Shown here: positions 5,802 to 10,612 of the stretch, in pieces | How positions within the stretch are numbered: the first letter of the stretch is position 1 | Layout: the number at the start of each line of letters is the position of its first letter | DNA from: JAPSGM01 sp036556985 | Lineage (GTDB): Bacteria > Chloroflexota > Limnocylindria > QHBO01 | Length of the DNA: 10,612 nt | Assembly: GCA_036556985.1 (NCBI GenBank) | Contig: DATBIK010000082.1 | Coordinates: forward strand, 1 to 10,612 | Reading direction: 5' to 3' | Made by a program: the position numbers and the translations under genes | Notes under the pieces: model-generated | Database searches by the model: none | What the model saw: the letters and a program-made list of their open reading frames with translations, nothing else | What the model was told of the DNA's origin: nothing

Positions 5802-5820
5802 GCGCGGGGCTGCCCCGCGC
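5802..5820 (+). promoter_or_regulatory. 5' leader hairpin of the 5841 gene
   Basis: GCGCGGGG and CCCCGCGC form a perfect 8-bp all-GC stem with a CTG loop. It lies between the probable promoter and the GGGAG ribosome site at 5830-5834. With no U-tract it is more likely a leader structure than a terminator. It may stabilise the message or affect translation; the role is inferred. Confidence 0.4.
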
Positions 5821-5840
5821 CGTCACCACGGGAGCCCAAC

Positions 5841-6422
5841 GTGACCTTCTGGAACTGGCGCCGGGGGACCGGCGCGCCCGCGACATCCGGCACGGCAGCA
5901 GTGGCGCTCGCCGCCGAACTGGCGCCGGTCGAGTTGTATACCGCCGACGCCCGGATCGTGGGCTGGATCTCGGCGAACGGCCGCCGCGTCACCGACCTCC
6001 TGAACCAGGATCCCGAGCTCCGCCTGTGGCGACCGAGCCCCGGCCCGATCGAGGCGCCGACCGGCCCGAACGGGACCCCGGCCCCGGACGGCGACGGGAC
6101 CGGCGAGTGGCAGACGCTCGCCACCGACCAGGTCATCCTGGCCATGCCGCCGGAATGGCGCGCCAGCCGCCAGCTGCGCCTCCACCGCAAGCTGCGGCGC
6201 GTGGCCGTCGCGGCGGGGCCGTTCCACGTGACCGGCAACCTGCACCTGGCGCCGGGCGCGGAGCCGGGCCCGGAGTACCTGCTCCGGGCTCCGCGATTCC
6301 TGCCGCTCACCGAGTCGTACATCCTCCACCAGGGCGACCCGCCGTTCGAGCATGTCGTCAGCGTCGCGATCGTGAACGGCCGCCACGTCTCCCGGATCGT
6401 CCCACTCGTCACCCTGGCCTGA
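5841..6422 (+). CDS. Uncharacterised protein with two related half-domains (DUF6812-like)
   Basis: 193 residues from GTG at 5841, chosen because GGGAG lies 6 nt upstream and the frame before it reads as non-coding Pro/Arg/Gly sequence containing the likely promoter. No signal peptide or membrane span is visible. The first half has VELYTADARIVGWI (30-43) followed by RRVTDLLNQ (48-56). After a Pro/Gly/Asp-rich linker (65-90), the second half repeats the layout: FHVTGNLHLAPG (128-139), then FLPLTES (153-159). The pattern of a 'V-x-G' strand, an 'R-x-(S/T)-D-x-L-N' turn and 'F-L-x-L-T' resembles small proteins annotated as DUF6812, with unknown function. I recall that pattern rather than having searched it. 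The carboxylase gene begins 26 bp after its stop but has its own promoter. Confidence 0.7.
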   Translation: MTFWNWRRGTGAPATSGTAAVALAAELAPVELYTADARIVGWISANGRRVTDLLNQDPELRLWRPSPGPIEAPTGPNGTPAPDGDGTGEWQTLATDQVILAMPPEWRASRQLRLHRKLRRVAVAAGPFHVTGNLHLAPGAEPGPEYLLRAPRFLPLTESYILHQGDPPFEHVVSVAIVNGRHVSRIVPLVTLA

Positions 6423-6434
6423 CCGCCGCCCGGC

Positions 6435-6440
6435 GATAAT
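6435..6440 (+). promoter_or_regulatory. Probable -10 element of the carboxylase gene
   Basis: GATAAT, one base from consensus TATAAT, ends 8 nt before the ATG at 6449. No Shine-Dalgarno sequence intervenes, so leaderless transcription is likely. Confidence 0.5.
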
Positions 6441-6448
6441 CGGGGCCG

Positions 6449-8047
6449 ATGAGCCGGCTCCGATCCTCCGTCGACCCCTCCTCCGAGGAATTTGCGGCGA
6501 ACGAGGCCGCCATGCGCGCCCTCGTCGGCGACCTCCGCGCGCGGACCACGGCGCTGGTCGAGCGCGGGGCCGCCGGCGACGACCGGTCGATCGCCAGGCA
6601 CCGCGAGCGCGGCAAGCGTCCCGTCCGTGAGCGGATCGAGCTGCTGCTCGACCCGGGCGGCGCCTTCCTCGAGCTCTCCGCGCTGGCGGCGAACGGGCTG
6701 TACGACGACGAGGCACCCGGCGCCGGGATCGTGACCGGCATCGGCCGGGTCGAGGGCGTGGAGTGCGTGGTCGTCGCCAACGACGCGACGGTGAAGGGCG
6801 GCACGTACTACCCGATGACCGTCAAGAAGCACCTTCGGGCCCAGGAGATCGCCGAGCAGAACCGGCTGCCGTGCGTCTACCTCGTGGACTCGGGCGGCGC
6901 CTTCCTGCCGCTCCAGGACGAGGTCTTCCCCGATCGCGAGCACTTCGGCCGCATCTTCTACAACCAGGCCAGGATGTCGGCCGCCGGCATCCCGCAGATC
7001 GCGCTGGTGATGGGCAGCTCCACGGCCGGCGGGGCCTACGTGCCGGCTATGTCCGACGAGACGGTGATCGTGAAGGGCACCGGCACGATCTTCCTCGGCG
7101 GCCCGCCGCTCGTGAAGGCTGCGACCGGCGAGGAGGTCAGCGCGGAGGACCTGGGCGGGGCCGAGGTGCACACCGTGACGAGTGGCGTGGCCGACCATCA
7201 CGCCCTCGACGACGAGCACGCCATCGCCATCGGCCGCCAGATCGTCCGCAATCTGAACCGCCGCCCGCCGGATCCTCCCTGGGAGCGGGCTGAACGCGTG
7301 GAGCCATCGGTGTCGCCCGGCGAGCTGTATGGCGCAATCCCGGCCGACGCGCGCCAGAGCTACGACGTGCGCGAGGTGATCGCGCGGATCGTGGACGGCA
7401 GCGACTTCGCCGAGTTCAAGGAGCGCTACGGCGAGACGCTCGTCTGCGGCTGGGCCCGGATCGAGGGGTACCCGGTCGGCATCGTGGCCAACAACGGGAT
7501 CCTGTTCAGCACCTCGTCGCTGAAGGGGGCGCATTTCGTCGAGCTCGCCAGCCAGCGCCGCATCCCGCTCGTCTTCCTCCAGAACATCACCGGCTTCATG
7601 GTCGGCCGCGAGTACGAGGCCGGCGGCATCGCGAAGGACGGCGCCAAGCTCGTCACCGCGGTGGCCACGACATCGGTGCCCAAGCTGACGGTCATCATCG
7701 GCGGCAGCTTCGGCGCGGGGAACTACGGCATGGCCGGGCGCGCGTACTCGCCGCGCTTCCTGTGGATGTGGCCGAACGCGCGGATCAGCGTCATGGGCGG
7801 CCAGCAGGCCGCCCGGGTGCTGTCCACCGTCCGTGGCTCGTTCGAGACCGATGCGGATCGCGACGCCTTCGAGGGCCCGATCCTGGAGAAGTACGAGCGC
7901 GAGGGCTCTCCCTACCACTCCACCGCGCGCCTGTGGGACGACGGCGTCATCGATCCTGCCGACACGCGCCGGGTCCTGGCGCTGGGCCTGTCGGCGGCGT
8001 TGAATGCGCCGATCCCCGAGACGCGCTTCGGCGTCTTCCGGATGTAG
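6449..8047 (+). CDS. mccB: Methylcrotonyl-CoA carboxylase carboxyltransferase (beta) subunit
   Basis: 532 residues, the usual length of MCC beta. This subunit transfers CO2 from carboxybiotin to 3-methylcrotonyl-CoA, giving 3-methylglutaconyl-CoA in leucine breakdown. The N-terminal carboxyltransferase half has VDSGGAFLPLQDEVFPD from residue 146, then GSSTAGGAYVPAMSDE from 189, which includes the oxyanion glycines, and GTIFLGGPPLVKAATGEEVS. The C-terminal half has ITGFMVGREYEAGG and GGSFGAGNYGMAGRAY from 418. The LPLQDEVFPD and AEDLGGAEVH segments match MCC and geranyl-CoA carboxylase and differ from propionyl-CoA carboxylase. The partner biotin carboxylase/carrier subunit is not next to it, and no HMG-CoA lyase or isovaleryl-CoA dehydrogenase is in the window. 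Geranyl-CoA carboxylase is the main alternative. The gene is convergent with the VOC gene, with 9 bp between the stops. Confidence 0.92.
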   Translation: MSRLRSSVDPSSEEFAANEAAMRALVGDLRARTTALVERGAAGDDRSIARHRERGKRPVRERIELLLDPGGAFLELSALAANGLYDDEAPGAGIVTGIGRVEGVECVVVANDATVKGGTYYPMTVKKHLRAQEIAEQNRLPCVYLVDSGGAFLPLQDEVFPDREHFGRIFYNQARMSAAGIPQIALVMGSSTAGGAYVPAMSDETVIVKGTGTIFLGGPPLVKAATGEEVSAEDLGGAEVHTVTSGVADHHALDDEHAIAIGRQIVRNLNRRPPDPPWERAERVEPSVSPGELYGAIPADARQSYDVREVIARIVDGSDFAEFKERYGETLVCGWARIEGYPVGIVANNGILFSTSSLKGAHFVELASQRRIPLVFLQNITGFMVGREYEAGGIAKDGAKLVTAVATTSVPKLTVIIGGSFGAGNYGMAGRAYSPRFLWMWPNARISVMGGQQAARVLSTVRGSFETDADRDAFEGPILEKYEREGSPYHSTARLWDDGVIDPADTRRVLALGLSAALNAPIPETRFGVFRM

Positions 8048-8056
8048 CCGTCCAGC

Positions 8057-8818
8057 TCACGCCGCGGCGGGCTCGATCGAGAAGCGGACGCCGAGCGCGT
8101 CGACCGTGCGCGGCGCGGGCACGTCCGCGCCGAGGACGATCTCCGCGGCGACCGGCATCTCGGCGGTGGGCAGCAGCCGGATGGTGTGCGGACCGATGCT
8201 CGCCACCGCCAGGTCGGCCACGGCCCACAGCTCGATGCCCAGCTGGGCGTGGTACTCGGCCGCCAGCCCCGGCGGATCGGGCGTGGCGATGTCCAGGCGA
8301 TGGAGGGTGACCGGCGATCCGATGGGATGGCGGAATGCCCGGCGCTCGGCGAGGGCGGCGTGGCTCCACTCGGCACCGGCGAGCGTGTGGTGGATGAGGA
8401 ACGGCGGCCGGTCCGGTCCGAGGCGCTCGAACGTGGCGGTGGTCCACGCCACACGCTCGCCGTCCGGGCGCTCGCGCGAGCCGGGCGTCGCCTCGCTGAT
8501 GGCGCTGTCGTTCGCGCGCAGCTCGGCCACAGTCACCTCCAGCGCGTCGTCGAGCAGCGCGTAGGTGGCAAGGCCGCCGCCCACCTCGAGAGCGCGCAGC
8601 GCCGCCGCGCCGATGGGCCGTTCGCGGGCGGCACCGGGATCGTCGACCGCGATGAGCTCGAGGTACGGCTCGCCGAGGAAGGCGATCCGGTTCTCCGTCC
8701 CGGCGCCGGGATGGCGGCCGCCGGCGGTGAAGGCCAGGCCCAGGGCCCGCTCGAGCTCGGCGCTGGCGGCGTCCAGGTCCGGGACCGCGATGACGAGGTG
8801 GTCGATGCCGCGCAGCAT
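8057..8818 (-). CDS. VOC superfamily protein, Glyoxalase_3-like
   Basis: 253 residues. The N-terminus (IDHLVIAVPDLDAA at 5-18, then GGRHPGAGTENRIAFLG at 33-49 and YLELIAVD at 52-59) matches the glyoxalase-like domain called Glyoxalase_3 (PF13468). In that family two beta-alpha-beta-beta-beta modules form one metal-binding cavity; H7, H36 and E54 are candidate ligands. A second module starts near TLHRLDIATPDPPGLAAEYH (171-190). The substrate is unknown, and many members are annotated only as VOC family proteins. The start at 8818 is supported by the domain beginning at residue 5 and by TAGGAT 7 nt upstream. The longer open frame on this strand, up to 9349, runs opposite the SseB gene and is spurious. 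Confidence 0.88.
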   Translation of the reverse strand: MLRGIDHLVIAVPDLDAASAELERALGLAFTAGGRHPGAGTENRIAFLGEPYLELIAVDDPGAARERPIGAAALRALEVGGGLATYALLDDALEVTVAELRANDSAISEATPGSRERPDGERVAWTTATFERLGPDRPPFLIHHTLAGAEWSHAALAERRAFRHPIGSPVTLHRLDIATPDPPGLAAEYHAQLGIELWAVADLAVASIGPHTIRLLPTAEMPVAAEIVLGADVPAPRTVDALGVRFSIEPAAA

Positions 8819-8825
8819 GGACCTG

Positions 8826-8850
8826 ATCCTAGCGCCGCCGGTGGTAGGCT
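8826..8850. promoter_or_regulatory. Compact divergent leaderless promoter
   Basis: On the minus strand TAGGAT (8831-8826) ends 7 nt before the VOC gene ATG. On the plus strand TAGGCT (8845-8850) ends 7 nt before the SseB gene ATG. The two boxes are 13 bp apart, so the -35 contact region of each promoter overlaps the other's -10 box. The genes should compete for polymerase. The whole intergenic region is 39 bp. Confidence 0.55.
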
Positions 8851-8857
8851 GCGACCG

Positions 8858-9661
8858 ATGGCCCTGGAACGTCCCGCGCCGGGCTCCCACGACCGGAGCG
8901 TCCCCTCCGGCACGCTCGAGGAGTCGGCCGCCGCCCTGTTCGAGGCGATGCTCGCCGCCCGCGACGCGGAGGATCGCGGCGGGGACGACGGCACCGCGCT
9001 GCGCGGCTTCTACCGGGCGCTCATGAGCGGCATCCTGCTCCTGCCCGTGCCGCCGGACCATGGCGAGGAGGCGAAGGAGGCGCTCGCCAGCGCCGTGAAC
9101 GACGACGCGGAGGTCGAGATCAGCGTCATGCTCGCCGCCGACGCCGACGGGCAGCCGATCAGCGTCTGCTTCGCGTCCTACGCCGCGCTGTCGGCCTGGG
9201 CGCCGCGCGGCACCGCCACGCTGCCGCTGCCCGCCCGCCTGGCGGTGGCGAACATGGCTGCTGCCGGGGCGCCGGCGATCATGGACCCCGCCGGCCCGGT
9301 TCCCTACCGCTTCGAGGCCGATGAGCTGGCGGCGCTCGCCGCCGGGCACCTGCCCGGAACCGATGAGCCGGTCTTCGACACTCCGCCGTCCCGCTCCCTG
9401 CGCGTGCGCCTGCCCGGGCCCGATGCGCTTCCGCTCGAGGCCTCCCTGGCCGAGGCACTGCGCGGGACCGATGTCGACGCTGCGTGGCTCGTCGAGTCGG
9501 AGAGCGACGGACGGCCTCGGCTCCTGCTCGGCCTCCTCGGTGGCGAGGGGGCCAGTGCCACGGTCGACGTGCCGGACGGCACCGACGTGGTCTGGCTCGA
9601 GGAGCCGATGCTCGCATCGGTCAGGGCCGTGGCCGAGCCGTTCTACCGCCGCGGCCGATGA
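8858..9661 (+). CDS. SseB family protein
   Basis: 267 residues, cytoplasmic (no signal or membrane segment). Residues about 48-165 match the SseB N-terminal domain (PF07179): LRGFYRALMSGILLLPV, then ADADGQPISVCFASYAALSAW (split here at 94-114), then MDPAGPVPYRFEADELAAL (142-160). Residues about 180-265 resemble the SseB C-terminal domain: a LRVRLPGPDALPLEASL start, VDAAWLVESESDGRPRLLLG, and a closing Arg-rich tail. In E. coli SseB overexpression changes serine sensitivity, and the domain is widespread in actinobacteria and other phyla with no clear biochemical role; the type III secretion name of the domain is not informative here. The first 20 residues are a disordered leader. Its stop overlaps the next start as ATGA, so the two are one operon. 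Confidence 0.82.
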   Translation: MALERPAPGSHDRSVPSGTLEESAAALFEAMLAARDAEDRGGDDGTALRGFYRALMSGILLLPVPPDHGEEAKEALASAVNDDAEVEISVMLAADADGQPISVCFASYAALSAWAPRGTATLPLPARLAVANMAAAGAPAIMDPAGPVPYRFEADELAALAAGHLPGTDEPVFDTPPSRSLRVRLPGPDALPLEASLAEALRGTDVDAAWLVESESDGRPRLLLGLLGGEGASATVDVPDGTDVVWLEEPMLASVRAVAEPFYRRGR

Positions 9662-10467
9662 GCGGGCTGCTCCGCGTCGCGCGCGACGGTTCGGGCGGCG
9701 TGGTGGCCCGCGTCACGCTCACCCGGCCCGAGGTCCGCAACGCGTTCAACGCCGAGCTCATCGGGGAGCTGCACGACGCCTTCGTCGCGCTCGCGGCCGA
9801 GCCGGCCGAGGCACTGCGCGCGGTCGTCCTGGCCGGGGAGGGGCCGGCCTTCTCGGCCGGCGCCGACATCGCCTGGCAGCGCGCCGCCCTGCAGCTCTCC
9901 CTCGAGGAGAACCGCGCCGACGCCGCCCGCCTCCAGGACATGCTCACGGCCATCGACACCTGCCCGGCGCCGGTCGTGGCCCGCGTCCAGGGCGCTGCGC
10001 TCGGCGGCGGGATGGGCCTCTGCGCGGTGGCGGACGTCGTCCTCGCCGCCGCCGACGCCCGCTTCGGGTTCACCGAGGTGAAGCTCGGCATCCTGCCGGC
10101 GATCATCAGCCCCTTCGTGCTGGCCCGCATCGGCGAGGGGCAGTCCCGCGCCCTGTTCGTGAGCGGCGAGCGCTTCGACGCCGAGCGCGCGCTGCGCATC
10201 GGCCTTGTCCACGAGGTCCTCGCCGACGAGGCGGCGCTCGACGCCCGGGTCGAGGCGGTCGTGACCGAGCTGCTGAGCGCCGGACCGACCGCCGTCCGCG
10301 CCGTGAAGGCGCTCATCCGGGCGCGGCGAAAGATGCCCGCGGACGGTTTCGCGGCCCACGCGCTCGACGTGGCCGCCCGGCAACGCGTCTCCGACGAGGG
10401 CCAGGAGGGCCTCGGCGCGTTCCTCGACAAGCGCCGACCGGGCTGGGTGGACAGCCTCGACACCTGA
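9658..10467 (+). CDS. Enoyl-CoA hydratase/isomerase family protein, LiuC-like (3-methylglutaconyl-CoA hydratase candidate)
   Basis: 269 residues with the crotonase fold. The acyl-CoA oxyanion hole comes from FSAGADI (A67 region) and GAALGGG (112-118). The second catalytic glutamate is E140 in FTEVKLG. The other glutamate of classical hydratases (in GGGCE) is Gly120 here (GGGMG), as I recall for LiuC enzymes (GGGVG). VTLTRPEVRNAF, SAGADIAW, TEVKLGILPAIISPFV and the ending F-L-D-K-R-R-P-G-W also match LiuC. This enzyme hydrates 3-methylglutaconyl-CoA to HMG-CoA, the step after MCC, whose beta subunit is encoded 1.6 kb upstream. It overlaps the SseB gene by 4 bp (ATGA) with no independent promoter visible. 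A broader enoyl-CoA hydratase role cannot be excluded. Confidence 0.9.
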   Translation: MSGLLRVARDGSGGVVARVTLTRPEVRNAFNAELIGELHDAFVALAAEPAEALRAVVLAGEGPAFSAGADIAWQRAALQLSLEENRADAARLQDMLTAIDTCPAPVVARVQGAALGGGMGLCAVADVVLAAADARFGFTEVKLGILPAIISPFVLARIGEGQSRALFVSGERFDAERALRIGLVHEVLADEAALDARVEAVVTELLSAGPTAVRAVKALIRARRKMPADGFAAHALDVAARQRVSDEGQEGLGAFLDKRRPGWVDSLDT

Positions 10468-10501
10468 CCGACCCGGGCGTGGGCCCGCGCGGGGCTCGGT
10501 C
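10466..10501 (+). terminator. Candidate hairpin terminator after the hydratase gene
   Basis: GACCGACCCG (10466-10475) pairs with CGGG (10490-10493) and TCGGTC (10496-10501), with a 2-nt bulge, giving ten base pairs that begin within the stop codon. The 14-nt loop can pair further. No U-tract follows, so termination is plausible, not proven. Confidence 0.4.
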
Positions 10502-10519
10502 CGTGCGCCGGTCGAATGC

Positions 10520-10525
10520 GACAAT
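10520..10525 (+). promoter_or_regulatory. Probable -10 element of the HTH gene
   Basis: GACAAT ends 6 nt before the ATG at 10532, with no Shine-Dalgarno sequence between. This is the same leaderless arrangement as elsewhere in the window. Confidence 0.45.
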
Positions 10526-10531
10526 CGCGAC

Positions 10532-10612
10532 ATGGCCGACGACAGCCTCACGCCGCGCCAGGTTGCCGACGAGCTCGGGGTGACGGTGCGCACCGTCCAG
10601 CGCTGGGTGGCC
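10532..10612 (+). CDS. Helix-turn-helix DNA-binding protein, N-terminus only
   Basis: Only 27 codons lie in the window, running off its end. After MADDS the residues LTPRQVADELGVTVRTVQRW match the start of excisionase/MerR-type helix-turn-helix domains (pattern LTxxEVAxxLGVSxxTVxRW). In these the second helix reads the DNA major groove. It could be a small transcription factor, an excisionase-like protein, or a larger protein with an N-terminal HTH; the missing part decides. The start is supported by the leaderless -10 element and by the domain beginning at once. Confidence 0.75.
   Translation, partial: MADDSLTPRQVADELGVTVRTVQRWVA

Noticed and set aside
5694..5840. Upstream part of the frame ending at 6422
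   Set aside because: It contains the likely promoter and leader hairpin and translates to Gly/Pro/Arg-rich sequence. The GTG at 5841 has a proper Shine-Dalgarno site.
5675..7918. 747-codon open frame on the minus strand
   Set aside because: It runs opposite the 5841 gene and the carboxylase gene, both with clear coding signals. Its translation is Arg/Asp/Ala-rich with no domain. Long antisense frames are common at this GC content.
8186..8857. N-terminal extension of the SseB frame to 8186
   Set aside because: It is antisense to the VOC gene. The SseB start at 8858 has its own -10 element, and the family domain begins after it.

Overview
The window is a chromosomal stretch of a very GC-rich bacterium with strong G/C third-position bias and tightly packed genes. 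No mobile element, CRISPR array, rRNA or tRNA was seen. The gene set fits an uncultured or aerobic Chloroflexota lineage (for example a Limnocylindria-type soil or freshwater group): an unusual ThyX, a small exported protein with a G-W-G-E-I-A segment, a DUF4397 surface protein, dispersed leucine-degradation genes, and mostly leaderless promoters. An actinobacterium is the main alternative. The assignment is an inference, not a database result.

Layout. Bases 1-168 are the last 55 codons of a GGDEF-like (diguanylate cyclase) gene. An AT-richer regulatory stretch follows, with a perfect DnaA box and an inverted repeat, then thyX (279-1235) for flavin-dependent dTMP synthesis. Next is a two-gene potassium uptake operon, ktrB (1310-2743) and ktrA (2763-3413), preceded by an 8-codon upstream ORF that overlaps the ktrB start. 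Four minus-strand genes follow: a 148-aa protein of unknown function (3427-3873), an exported membrane-anchored protein with two DUF4397 domains (4014-4802), csaA (4867-5202, probably from a CTG start) and a small exported helical protein (5199-5666). A divergent intergenic region then leads to a plus-strand unknown gene (5841-6422) and to the carboxyltransferase subunit of methylcrotonyl-CoA carboxylase (6449-8047). A VOC/glyoxalase-like gene (8057-8818, minus) is divergent from an SseB-family gene (8858-9661), which overlaps by ATGA a LiuC-type enoyl-CoA hydratase (9658-10467). The window ends in the first 27 codons of a helix-turn-helix protein (10532 onward).

How the genes work together. 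KtrA and KtrB form one transporter. The carboxylase subunit and the LiuC-type hydratase would catalyse consecutive steps of leucine breakdown (3-methylcrotonyl-CoA to 3-methylglutaconyl-CoA to HMG-CoA), though other genes separate them and the biotin-carrying subunit is not here. The exported 155-aa protein and CsaA appear translationally coupled. Most other neighbours look functionally independent.

The most notable signals are regulatory. At least seven starts have a TAnnnT-like -10 hexamer 6-10 nt upstream of the start codon (leaderless transcripts). One 39-bp divergent promoter has its two -10 boxes so close that each would occupy the other's -35 position. There is also a probable CTG start for csaA. 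I see no convincing new multi-gene system such as a defence or secretion system.
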